Of a DNA stretch of 64,000 nt, positions 46,212-54,449 are shown piece after piece. Positions within the stretch are counted from its first letter, which is position 1, and every line of letters starts with the position of its first letter. A program made the position numbers and the translations under genes. A model generated the notes under the pieces. It saw only the letters and a list, made by a program, of their open reading frames with translations, made no database searches and was not told the DNA's origin. Source of the DNA: an uncultured Eubacteriales bacterium (GTDB taxonomy: Bacteria > Bacillota > Clostridia > Peptostreptococcales > Anaerovoracaceae); the NCBI GenBank assembly GCA_902790905.1, contig CADATO010000001.1, forward strand, positions 62,001 through 126,000. The letters are read 5' to 3'.

Positions 46212-48260
46212 TCAGAGTGTGGGCCGGATATCTCTTCCGAATATCCGCGCCACCTGTTTTGCCATCCCCTGCGATTCTGCGTCGAGCAGATCGGGATGGT
46301 CAGCGTATACTTTCGCGGCATCTTCGCGCACCTGCTCGAAAATGCTCGGGTTGTTGATCAGATTGAAAATGTGGGACGACGGCACGCCGTGCTGCCGGTC
46401 GCCGAAGATTTCCCCCGGGCCGCGCAGCTCAAGGTCCTTCTCTGCGATATAAAAACCGTCGTTGCTCTCGGTCATGGTCTTCGCCCTTGCAAGCGCCGTC
46501 TCGCCGAGGTCCTCGGTGATGAGCACGCAGTACGACTGTTCTGCCCCGCGGCCGACACGTCCCCGCAGCTGGTGCATCTGCGACAGACCAAACCGTTCAG
46601 AGTTCTCGATGACCATCACGGTCGCATTCGGCACATTGATGCCGACCTCAATGACGACCGTCGAGACCAGGATGTCGATGTCCCCCGCATTGAACGCCTG
46701 CATGATCTCCGCTTTTTCGGCGGGCGGCATTTCGCCGTGGAGCAGTGCGACTTCCTTATCGCGGAATCGCTTCCCGAGCTCCTCATAGACGGATACGGCG
46801 GACCGCACCCCGTCCATGCTCTCCGAGTCCTCGATCAGCGGACAGACCACGTACGCCTGCCTGCCCTTGTCGATCTCCTCGCGCACAAAGTTGTACACCT
46901 TGTCGCGGGATTTGCCCGTCACCGCCTTCGTCAGGATCGGCTTGCGGCCGGCAGGCAGCTCGTCGATCGCCGAGACGTCCATGTCCCCGAACAGGATCAT
47001 GGCCAGGGTGCGCGGGATCGGCGTCGCCGACATGACGAGGCAGTCCGGCTCCGTGCCTTTCTCCTTGATGAGCGACCGCTGCCGCACCCCGAAGCGGTGC
47101 TGCTCGTCGGTGATCACCAGCCCCAGATGAGCAAACCGCACGCCTGGCTGGATCAGCGCGTGCGTCCCGACGACCACGTCGACCGCGCCCGACGCCATCT
47201 CTTCGAGAACGGCGTTCTTATCCGCTGCGGACATGCTGCCGATCAGCAGCCCTACGCGGATCCCGAACGGCGCAAAACGCTCCTTCAGCCCTTCGTACTG
47301 CTGCCGCGCCAGGATCTCGGTCGGCATCATGAACGCCCCCTGACAGCCATTCTTCACGACCTTGTAGAGCGCGATCTCCGCGACAGCGGTCTTGCCGGAG
47401 CCGACGTCGCCCTGGATGAGCCGGTTCATCGGCCGGCTGCTCTCCATGTCGGCGGCCACCTGTTCAGCGGTGCGCCGCTGCGCGCCAGTCAGCGGGAACG
47501 GCAGCGACGATATATAGTCCTGGATGTCGCCGTCCGGGAAGGCGGTGCCTTCCGCGTCCGGCCCTTTCATCATCAGCAGCCCCAGATGCAGGAGCAGCAT
47601 ATCTTCGTATAAAAAGCGCTTCTTCGCCCGCCGCACATCCGCAAAGTCGGACGGAAAATGCGCGTCCATGAGCGCTTCCCCGATCTGCGGCAGTTCGTAT
47701 TTCTCAAGGTACCAGGCAGGCACGTATTCCTCGGCGATGGTGCGTCTGAAATAGGCGCTGGCGAGGATCTGCTTTTCAAACTTGCGCATATCCCGCTGGC
47801 TGACCCCGCTGATCACGGGATACACCGGCAGCAGCGCCAGTTCCTGCTCCTCGTCCGCACGCGAAAACTCGGGGTGGATCATCTGGATCCGTCCCTTGCC
47901 CAGTGACGGCTTGCCAAAGCAGTAGTACTCGGCGCCGTTCTTGAACGCCCGGCTCAGATAGTACCCGTTGAAAAAGACCAGCTCAAGTCCGCCGGGACCT
48001 TCCGCCCCGGAAGAGGTGTCAATGAGCGTGACGACGAGTACGCGGTTGCGTTTCCAGCTGCCGCCCTGCCGGATGCCGATCACACGCCCTTTGACCAGCG
48101 CGGGCTGCCCCACGGTAAGCGCCGCCATCGGCGTTACATGACGGCGGTCTTCATAGTCGACGGGCAGTGTGCGGACCAGATCCTCCGCCGAATATATTTC
48201 TTTGTTGGCAAAGGCCTGCGCCTTCTTCGGCCCCAGACCTTTCAGTTCCTCAATATTCAT
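46212..48260 (-). CDS. recG: ATP-dependent DNA helicase RecG
   Basis: The 682-residue helicase has an N-terminal wedge/OB region (MNIEELKGLGPKKAQAFANK, then VKGRVIGIRQ), Walker A IQGDVGSGKTAVAE near 285, the DEAD-like LVITDEQHRFGVRQR, SATPIPRTLAMILFGDMD, and QLRGRVGRG of motif VI with the C-terminal TRG hook. RecG regresses stalled replication forks and processes branched DNA. Its start overlaps the asp23 stop by 11 bases. Confidence 0.97.
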   Translation of the reverse strand: MNIEELKGLGPKKAQAFANKEIYSAEDLVRTLPVDYEDRRHVTPMAALTVGQPALVKGRVIGIRQGGSWKRNRVLVVTLIDTSSGAEGPGGLELVFFNGYYLSRAFKNGAEYYCFGKPSLGKGRIQMIHPEFSRADEEQELALLPVYPVISGVSQRDMRKFEKQILASAYFRRTIAEEYVPAWYLEKYELPQIGEALMDAHFPSDFADVRRAKKRFLYEDMLLLHLGLLMMKGPDAEGTAFPDGDIQDYISSLPFPLTGAQRRTAEQVAADMESSRPMNRLIQGDVGSGKTAVAEIALYKVVKNGCQGAFMMPTEILARQQYEGLKERFAPFGIRVGLLIGSMSAADKNAVLEEMASGAVDVVVGTHALIQPGVRFAHLGLVITDEQHRFGVRQRSLIKEKGTEPDCLVMSATPIPRTLAMILFGDMDVSAIDELPAGRKPILTKAVTGKSRDKVYNFVREEIDKGRQAYVVCPLIEDSESMDGVRSAVSVYEELGKRFRDKEVALLHGEMPPAEKAEIMQAFNAGDIDILVSTVVIEVGINVPNATVMVIENSERFGLSQMHQLRGRVGRGAEQSYCVLITEDLGETALARAKTMTESNDGFYIAEKDLELRGPGEIFGDRQHGVPSSHIFNLINNPSIFEQVREDAAKVYADHPDLLDAESQGMAKQVARIFGRDIRPTL

Positions 48261-48654
48261 AGTCTGTGCGGTATGTCAGATCGCGCGGCGCGATCCGTTT
48301 GGAGAGCGTGCCGGTCACGTGCAGGATGACGGACAGCGGCGCATCCCCCGTTACCTTTCTGAGTCTTTTGCTGATCTTTCCTGATAGCTGATCGGACAGC
48401 TGCTGCATGCTGTGGCCAAACCGCATGACGACATTCAGCAGGATCACAAGACCGTCTCCCTCGCTGTCGATCTCGATGCTGTCCGCCGCATCTCCGCCAA
48501 AGCGGGAATTCATGCTCTGCAGTTTGCCCTTTTTATTGGACACCAGAACAAGACCGTCCATCTCGCTGACGGCCTCGAGTATCAGTTCTGTCAGTATGTT
48601 GCGGCCGACCTCGATCTCTCCCAGGTCGGTCCTGCAGATATAGGTATCCTGCAT
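48250..48654 (-). CDS. Asp23/Gls24 family envelope protein (YloU-like)
   Basis: The ATG at 48654 gives 134 residues beginning MQDTYICRTDLGEIEVGRNILTELILEAVSEMDG. GNVVMRFGHSMQQLSDQLSGKI-like NVVMRFGHSMQQLSDQL and the VILHVTGTLSKRI end fit Asp23 proteins, which sit at the membrane and respond to envelope stress. YloU normally precedes yloV (fakA, fatty-acid kinase) and then recG; here recG follows directly and fakA is missing from this locus. Translation is coupled to recG by overlap. Confidence 0.85.
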   Translation of the reverse strand: MQDTYICRTDLGEIEVGRNILTELILEAVSEMDGLVLVSNKKGKLQSMNSRFGGDAADSIEIDSEGDGLVILLNVVMRFGHSMQQLSDQLSGKISKRLRKVTGDAPLSVILHVTGTLSKRIAPRDLTYRTDYEY

Positions 48655-48690
48655 CGCCTTGTCCCTTCGCGCGGTGTATTCTTCCGGATA

Positions 48691-48719
48691 GAAAAAATCC
48701 TGTGCACCTGGCACAGGAT
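48691..48719 (-). terminator. Terminator of rpmB
   Basis: The stem ATCCTGTGC/GCACAGGAT with a 5-base loop is followed by TTTTTTC on the minus strand; it separates rpmB from asp23. Confidence 0.88.
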
Positions 48720-48730
48720 CTTCTTGGCTC

Positions 48731-48922
48731 TTAGATCGCTCTGGTAACTTTACCGGAACGGAGGCATCTTGTACACACGTTGGCCTTTCTGACCGTGCCG
48801 TTATCGTCGATACGAACCGTCTGGATGTTCGCATTCCACTTACGTCTTGTGTGTCTGTTGGAATGGGAAACGTTGTTTCCGGATACCTGTCCCTTACCGC
48901 AGACCTCGCATTTTCTGGACAT
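48731..48922 (-). CDS. rpmB: 50S ribosomal protein L28
   Basis: The ATG at 48922 has AAGGAGG 8 bases upstream. The 63-residue protein reads MSRKCEVCGKGQVSGNNVSHSNRHTRRKWN, the L28 start with its SNRHTRR motif, and has zinc-type Cys pairs CEVC and CTRC. In Bacillota rpmB is often divergent from yloU; here both are on the same strand, separated by a terminator. Confidence 0.97.
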   Translation of the reverse strand: MSRKCEVCGKGQVSGNNVSHSNRHTRRKWNANIQTVRIDDNGTVRKANVCTRCLRSGKVTRAI

Positions 48923-48983
48923 TCGTCGCACCTCCTTCTTCCTGTATTTGAAGCTTTCGCGTAATTTCTCACGAACATACAGG

Positions 48984-49013
48984 AGTATAACACACTCTGC
49001 GCGTTCATTTCAA
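48984..49013 (-). promoter_or_regulatory. Sigma-A promoter of rpmB
   Basis: TTGAAA (49008-49013), an 18-base spacer and TATACT (48984-48989). Confidence 0.78.
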
Positions 49014-49021
49014 GAGGTTTT

Positions 49022-49921
49022 TTAAAAACTCGAAAAGCTTGTCCCCAGCGCTTCCAGTCCGTCGAGATGACTCAGCACATATTCCTCAAAGCGGATGGCC
49101 GCTGGCGACATCTCTGTGCGCTTTGGCAGCGCCAGCCCGATCGGCACGACACAACGCGGGACAAGCGGCCGCATGACAACATCTGCGTTCGTCGTTTTGA
49201 CCAGCACCGCATTATCGACAGTCACGCCCAGACCGGCCTCGACCAGTGCGCAGGATGCAAAAATATCATTCTGACAGTATTGGGAGTGCGGTGTGACACC
49301 TGCCTGTTCAAAATACAGACTGGTATCCGATACTTCGCCGGGAAGAAATTCGATAAACGGCTCCTTCTCCAGTTCTTCTGCAGGCACCGCCTCCATCTCC
49401 GCAAGACGGTGGCCGTGCGGAAGCACAGCGACGAGTTCATCTTCCAGCAGCGGAATCCATCTGAAATCCCCTTCCCGCTCGCTGATGACAGCGATATCCA
49501 CCTTGTGCTCGGCAAGATCGCTGACCAGCCTTGTGCTATAGCTGTCCATGATACGAATATCCACTTTTGGATATTTCGCAGAAAACCCCGCGATCACACG
49601 AGTCAGCCAGGGATACAGCCCATAGAAAGCGCTGCCAATCAGCACACTGCCTTCCTCGACACCGAGTATCTGACTGGCAGTCTTTTCATAGACACTGCCA
49701 AAGTGGGCCAGTTCCTGAATGACAGGCAAAAGCCGCTCGCCGCCCTTTGTCAGCGAGATCCCGTTCTTACTGCGCACCAGCAATGCAAAACCGGTCTCCC
49801 GCTCCATCGAAGCGATCATCCGGCTGATGCCGGAAGGATCGTATCCGAATTGTGAAGCGGCGCCGGCCATGCTGCCGCACTCCAGTACTTTCAGCAGCAC
49901 CTGGCATTTTCTCGTGTCCAT
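49022..49921 (-). CDS. LysR-family transcriptional regulator
   Basis: The ATG at 49921 (GGGGGC upstream) gives 299 residues. The N-terminal winged helix (MDTRKCQVLLKVLECGSMAGAASQFGYDPSGISRMIASMERETG) matches LysR proteins; the rest is the periplasmic-binding-like effector domain. It lies downstream of the alanine racemase gene on the same strand but has its own promoter. The likely target is the symporter-amidohydrolase-racemase operon, with a dyad operator at 53766-53800. The effector may be an amino acid, perhaps alanine; this is a guess from context. Confidence 0.9.
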   Translation of the reverse strand: MDTRKCQVLLKVLECGSMAGAASQFGYDPSGISRMIASMERETGFALLVRSKNGISLTKGGERLLPVIQELAHFGSVYEKTASQILGVEEGSVLIGSAFYGLYPWLTRVIAGFSAKYPKVDIRIMDSYSTRLVSDLAEHKVDIAVISEREGDFRWIPLLEDELVAVLPHGHRLAEMEAVPAEELEKEPFIEFLPGEVSDTSLYFEQAGVTPHSQYCQNDIFASCALVEAGLGVTVDNAVLVKTTNADVVMRPLVPRCVVPIGLALPKRTEMSPAAIRFEEYVLSHLDGLEALGTSFSSF

Positions 49922-49940
49922 AACGCCCCCCGTTTTGAAA

Positions 49941-49970
49941 AGTATACTTCTCTCAAACAACCAGCGTCAA
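49941..49970 (-). promoter_or_regulatory. Sigma-A promoter of the LysR gene
   Basis: TTGACG (49965-49970), an 18-base spacer and TATACT (49941-49946), the latter inside GAAAAGTATACTTCTC, a short dyad. The -35 overlaps the racemase stop codon. Confidence 0.75.
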
Positions 49971-51097
49971 CGGACACACTGTCCGTTTTCGATGTACCGG
50001 AGAGGCAGTCTCGCATTCAGTCTGCAGATGAATTCCGTGTCCGAAGTGCCGGCATAGCCGCCTGCTTCCGCGAGAGAAATTTCCTCGTCTCCCTGCCTGC
50101 CTGCGAGGACGATCTCGTCGCCGATTGCCGGCGCATCAACATCCGTAATATCGATCATGAACTGGTCCATGCAGACATTGCCGACGATCGGGCAGCGTTT
50201 GCCGTGCAGGAGTACATATCCCTTGTTGGAGGCGAGCCGCGACACACCGTCGACAAACCCGCACGGCACCACGCCGATCACGCTGGGCCGGGCCGCCTGC
50301 CAGGTCTGTTCATACCCGACATACTCGCCGGCACCGATGTGCCGGATACTGGCCAGTCTGGAGTGCACCGACATGACCGGATAAATCGTAAATCCGGGCA
50401 CAGGCTCATCGGTGGCAGGCGTGCCGTAGAGAATGCTGCCGGGCCGCACCATGTCGAGATGCATCTCCGGATACAGCATCGTGGCGCCGCTGTCGCAGAT
50501 GTGCCTGAGCGGGATGCTGATACCCGCCTGCTCCAGCCTGCTGCACAAATTCATAAACCGGCTGAACTGCACATTCGCATAAGTAGGATCCGCATACCCG
50601 CTCGTCGCGTGCATGGTAAAGATCCCTTCCACTCGAATCCCAGGCAACGCCGCGATCTTTACGATCACTTCAAAGGCATCCTCCAGTGGCAGACCGAGCC
50701 TGTGCAGGCCCGTATCCACACTGATATGCACCGGCAGGACCGTTTCTCTTGCCGCCGCCATGGCGCTGAGTTCTTCCGCCTGTGCCAGTGTAAAGACATT
50801 CGGCATCAGGTCGTAGTGAAAGAGCAGATCGTAACTGTCCGCAAACGTATAGCCGAAAACCAGGATCGGTTCGTCATAGCCCGCTTCTCTGAGCTGCACC
50901 CCTTCTTCCGGAATCGCCACGCCGAAATACGAGGCGCCGAGTTCCCTGAATACGCGCGCGCATTCCTCCGCCCCGTGCCCGTAGGCGTTTCCCTTCAGCG
51001 GCACCAGCAGTTTCACGTCCGGCGCCAGCAGGCTTTTGATCTGTTCTGTATTTTTCTTCAGTGCATCGAGATCCACCTCGATCCAAGATGAACGCAT
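49967..51097 (-). CDS. alr: Alanine racemase
   Basis: The 376-residue PLP enzyme has its cofactor Lys at 35 in LVPLKGNAYGHGA (normally VKANAYGHG), the second catalytic Tyr in GEYVGYEQTW near 250 and VCMDQFMIDITDV. It interconverts L- and D-alanine, for wall synthesis or for use of D-alanine as a nutrient. The K-G-N core is slightly divergent from housekeeping Alr. Being downstream of an amino-acid symporter and an M20 amidohydrolase suggests a catabolic role, so a separate housekeeping alr may exist elsewhere. Another amino acid as substrate is possible. Confidence 0.86.
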   Translation of the reverse strand: MRSSWIEVDLDALKKNTEQIKSLLAPDVKLLVPLKGNAYGHGAEECARVFRELGASYFGVAIPEEGVQLREAGYDEPILVFGYTFADSYDLLFHYDLMPNVFTLAQAEELSAMAAARETVLPVHISVDTGLHRLGLPLEDAFEVIVKIAALPGIRVEGIFTMHATSGYADPTYANVQFSRFMNLCSRLEQAGISIPLRHICDSGATMLYPEMHLDMVRPGSILYGTPATDEPVPGFTIYPVMSVHSRLASIRHIGAGEYVGYEQTWQAARPSVIGVVPCGFVDGVSRLASNKGYVLLHGKRCPIVGNVCMDQFMIDITDVDAPAIGDEIVLAGRQGDEEISLAEAGGYAGTSDTEFICRLNARLPLRYIENGQCVR

Positions 51098-51120
51098 GTT
51101 GTTCTCCTCTGCTGCTCTTG

Positions 51121-52305
51121 TCAGATGATTTCACCCAGGTAATTCAGTACGCAGCGGACCTGCATCTCCGCCTGCAGCGCCATGACGTCCTCATCCACCA
51201 GGAACTCTTTGCTGTGGTGCATGGCATTGGTCTTCTTCTCTTCACTGCCCATGCCCATCAGATAGTACACGCCGGGAATGCCCTCGCGGAAAAACTCCGC
51301 CAGATCATCGCCGCCAAACTCGCGGATGCCGTCCTCGATGATGCTGTTCTCCCCGAACATCGCGGCCGCCTGTTTCTTCACGATTGCATACAGCGCCGGA
51401 TCGTTCTCCAGCATGCTGTTGCCCATCTCGATGTCGACCTCACAGGTACAGCGGTACGCCTTGCAGACCTGTTCCACCAGTTCCTTAAACCGCGCATGCA
51501 CGGCCTTCTCATTCTCGTGCAGGCAGCGGATCGAGCCGCCCATCGTGAGCGTATCCGGGATATTGATGACGAAGTCGCCTGCATGGATCGTACAGAAATT
51601 GATCAGTGTCGGTTCGTCCAGCATGCTGTACTCCGTCACCAGCATCGTATCGACCGCGTCCATGACATTTCTGGCAGCCACCAGCGGATTGACCCCTTTA
51701 TACGGTGCATAGGCGCTGGTGTCCTTGCCGTGGATCGTGATGTGAAAATAATAACTGGAAGCGCACATCGCCCCCGGCACAACGCCGACGGTTCCCATCG
51801 GCAGCTGCGACCAGACATGCGTCGCAAAGATCGCATCGGGACGCGGATCAGTCAGGGCGCCGTCTTCGATCATCGGCGGCGCACCGCAGTCTTCTTCGTT
51901 CGGCTGGAACAGGAACACAACCGTTCCGGGCAATTCCTCCTTATGCGCAGCCAGCACCTTTGCAGCTGCCACCTGGACTGCCGCATTCGCATCGTGCCCG
52001 CAGGCGTGCATCACACCCGGATTCTGTGAACAGAACGGCAGATCGTTCTCCTCCGTCACAGGCAGCGCATCCAGCTCACACCGGAGCATCACGGTCTTTC
52101 CCGGTTTCCCGCCGGTGAGGACCCCGATGACGCCGGTTTCGGCGCATCTTCTTACCGCAAGGCCGAGCTCGGACAGCCTGTCTGCCACGAGCTGACCTGT
52201 ACGGTACTCATGAAAACCGAGTTCCGGATGGGCGTGGATATCGCGCCGCAGCGCTATCATTTCATCGGTCACTGCGGCGATTTCTTTTCTGATATCGATT
52301 TTCAT
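51121..52305 (-). CDS. M20D-type amidohydrolase (N-acyl-amino acid hydrolase family)
   Basis: The 394-residue protein has MHACGHDANAAVQVAAAKVL with the Cys/His metal-bridging motif of the hippurate hydrolase/IAA-amino acid hydrolase/AmhX group, an earlier LGFHEYRTG and VFLFQPNEEDCGAPPMIEDGAL with the catalytic Glu pair (N-E-E). A late YLMGMGSEEKKTNAMHHSKEF gives the last His ligand. It should free amino acids from N-acyl or peptide conjugates in the cytosol. It lies 10 bases after the symporter and 24 bases before alr, so the three form one unit. Confidence 0.9.
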   Translation of the reverse strand: MKIDIRKEIAAVTDEMIALRRDIHAHPELGFHEYRTGQLVADRLSELGLAVRRCAETGVIGVLTGGKPGKTVMLRCELDALPVTEENDLPFCSQNPGVMHACGHDANAAVQVAAAKVLAAHKEELPGTVVFLFQPNEEDCGAPPMIEDGALTDPRPDAIFATHVWSQLPMGTVGVVPGAMCASSYYFHITIHGKDTSAYAPYKGVNPLVAARNVMDAVDTMLVTEYSMLDEPTLINFCTIHAGDFVINIPDTLTMGGSIRCLHENEKAVHARFKELVEQVCKAYRCTCEVDIEMGNSMLENDPALYAIVKKQAAAMFGENSIIEDGIREFGGDDLAEFFREGIPGVYYLMGMGSEEKKTNAMHHSKEFLVDEDVMALQAEMQVRCVLNYLGEII

Positions 52306-52314
52306 AGATTCGGT

Positions 52315-53703
52315 TTATCCTTTTCTCTTCAGCGTGATGCCTTTGGAAGGCAGGAAGTTTTCAAAGTAATCCTTGGTTGTCGCACGGATCCCTGCCACCA
52401 TGATAACAAGTCCGGTCATATTGATAAAGATTTCCAACGCACAGGACATATCTGTGTACGGCAGGACCGCATCAAATCCGACATAACCGCCTGCGACCAT
52501 CAGCACGAGGTAGACAACCTGCAGCGTACGCGCGACCCATTTGCCCCAAAGCATGTGCGCCTGTCGTTCCATAAAGATTGCCATGCCGATTGCCGATGTG
52601 ATTGCGAAAAGACACAGTGATGCGACCGCTACGAATGTTCCGACAGGGCCAAGTGTTTCTCTAAATGCGGATAACGCCAGCGAACTACCTTCCGCGCCGG
52701 TCTCCCAGACGCCTGTGCAAAGGATAACAAGTGCGGTGAAGGTGCATACGATGATGGTATCGACGAAGACCTCCAGGACACCATACAGTCCCTGTTGTGC
52801 GGGATGCTCGCATTCTGCCTGACCATGCATGATTGAGGAAATACCTGTGCCTGCATCGCTTGAATACATACCGCGAGCTGTACCCCAGCGAATCGCCTGT
52901 GAGATGCCTGCGCCGGCAAATCCACCAACGGCAGACGTGCCAGTAAACGCACCAGCGAAAATCGAAGCGATTGCATGTGGAATATTTGTAAAATTGATGA
53001 GAATAACGAGCAGACCGAACACAATGTAGACCACGGACATGATCGGAACGCACAATTCAGAAGCTCTGACAAACCGTTTCATGCCGCCGAGCATAACAGC
53101 CCCGACAATGATAACACAAACGATAATGCTGACAATCTTCGGGACACCATAAGCATGGCCAAGAACATCGGTAATTGCCGAGGTATGCTCCGGCGCACTC
53201 ATGATCAACGCCCAAGTTGCAACAATCGCATAACAGAAGGACATGACCAAACCAAAACCTTTTCCGGGGAGCCCTTTCTTCAGGTACATAACGGGACCTG
53301 CATTCCACAGGTACCCGTGTCCTTCTTCCGCCGGTTCTCTATACTTTAGTGAAGACAACGCTTCGCAATACTTGATGCCCATTGCGACCAGCCCTACGAC
53401 CCACATCCAGAAAATCGCACCGGGGCCGCCCAGGGCAATTGCAGCACCAACACCGACAATGTTGCCTGTGCCGATCGTCCCAGAAAGGGCTGCAAGAACC
53501 GACTGAAAACTTGTGATATTTCCAGTTTTTGTCTTATCTTTAATGCTCTTGATCAGCGTCTGCCTGATGACGAAACCAAGTTTTGTAAACTGCAGTCCGC
53601 CTATTGCACAGGTCAGGATAATACCACCGCCGACAAGCCAGATCAGCATGGGAATTCCCCACGCCCAATCCGCAAAAGCTGATACCGCCTTTGTGATAAT
53701 CAT
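52315..53703 (-). CDS. Sodium:alanine/glycine symporter (AGCS family)
   Basis: The ATG at 53703 is preferred because AAGGAGG lies 7 bases upstream; the ATG at 53709 would be only one base from it. The 462-residue protein has AALSGTIGTGNIVGVGAAIALGGPGAIFWMW, the AGCS signature, and about 10-11 helices. It imports alanine or glycine with sodium. Its codons look more AT-rich than in neighbouring genes, and its upstream gap is strikingly AT-rich, which may point to later acquisition. It leads the symporter-amidohydrolase-racemase unit. Confidence 0.93.
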   Translation of the reverse strand: MIITKAVSAFADWAWGIPMLIWLVGGGIILTCAIGGLQFTKLGFVIRQTLIKSIKDKTKTGNITSFQSVLAALSGTIGTGNIVGVGAAIALGGPGAIFWMWVVGLVAMGIKYCEALSSLKYREPAEEGHGYLWNAGPVMYLKKGLPGKGFGLVMSFCYAIVATWALIMSAPEHTSAITDVLGHAYGVPKIVSIIVCVIIVGAVMLGGMKRFVRASELCVPIMSVVYIVFGLLVILINFTNIPHAIASIFAGAFTGTSAVGGFAGAGISQAIRWGTARGMYSSDAGTGISSIMHGQAECEHPAQQGLYGVLEVFVDTIIVCTFTALVILCTGVWETGAEGSSLALSAFRETLGPVGTFVAVASLCLFAITSAIGMAIFMERQAHMLWGKWVARTLQVVYLVLMVAGGYVGFDAVLPYTDMSCALEIFINMTGLVIMVAGIRATTKDYFENFLPSKGITLKRKG

Positions 53704-53765
53704 GATCATTCCTCCTTTGCTTGATCAATTCCACCACTGCAGAACAGAATTAGTGAGATTATTCC

Positions 53766-53800
53766 GATAATTACAATTTAATTTTACTTTTGCAATTATC
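53766..53800. promoter_or_regulatory. Candidate LysR operator upstream of the symporter gene
   Basis: Arms GATAATTACAA (53766-53776) and TTGCAATTATC (53790-53800) pair at 10 of 11 positions around a 13-base AT-rich spacer. It lies about 65 bases before the symporter start, where an activator of the LysR type could bind. Confidence 0.55.
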
Positions 53801-53868
53801 GTGACGCAATGAACGGATTATCACAGAAACCATGACAATTCGTCATTTTCACTGTGCATATTGCTGAC

Positions 53869-53904
53869 AAAAAAAGACGCGGAACTACCATCCTGCGCCT
53901 TTTC
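53869..53904 (-). terminator. Terminator of nrdDG
   Basis: On the minus strand AAAAGGCGCAGGA pairs imperfectly with TTCCGCGTCTTTTT and is followed by TTTTTG, 24 bases after the nrdG stop. Confidence 0.75.
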
Positions 53905-53927
53905 TATTATACATACACACTTGTCTA

Positions 53928-54449
53928 TTACATATATTCTTCCGCCAGAACGGGTACTCCCGCCTCGCGCGTCTTCTGCATGTCGAGGATGCGCTGGTTC
54001 CTGCTCCCGCGGAATCTCAGAGACAGATCGCGCTCCGCCAGTACGAACCGGCCGTCGACGATCATATCACACAGGTCCAGCAGTTCCTGTGTGCCGTCGC
54101 CGCTTTGCGCTTTCTTCACGAGTTCTTCGTAGGTGAAGCCTGTGAATGCGAAGACATTCTTGCCCCGCTCCTTGACGCCTCTTGCGATCGCCGCCATCGG
54201 CACGGGCTGGCAGAACGGTTCGCCGCCGCTCAGGGTCACACCGTCTAAAAGCGGATCCTTATCGAATTCCTCGAGGATCCGCTCCACTGATGTCTCTTTG
54301 CCGGCCCCGAATGCATGGGTGGCCGGATTGTGGCAGCCCTCACAGTTGTGCGGGCAGCCCTGGCAGAACACGACGAACCGGATCCCGGGGCCGTCGACGA
54401 TGGACTCGCGGACGATCCCGGCCAGATCCAGAGTCAGTGTTTCACTCAT
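53928..54449 (-). CDS. nrdG: Anaerobic ribonucleotide reductase activating protein
   Basis: The 173-residue radical SAM enzyme has the CxxxCxxC motif as CQGCPHNCEGC (with CPHNCEGC the spacing used by NrdG) and GGEPF for SAM. It puts the glycyl radical on NrdD by cleaving SAM with an electron from flavodoxin or ferredoxin. It overlaps the nrdD stop by 4 bases (ATGA-type coupling). Confidence 0.95.
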   Translation of the reverse strand: MSETLTLDLAGIVRESIVDGPGIRFVVFCQGCPHNCEGCHNPATHAFGAGKETSVERILEEFDKDPLLDGVTLSGGEPFCQPVPMAAIARGVKERGKNVFAFTGFTYEELVKKAQSGDGTQELLDLCDMIVDGRFVLAERDLSLRFRGSRNQRILDMQKTREAGVPVLAEEYM

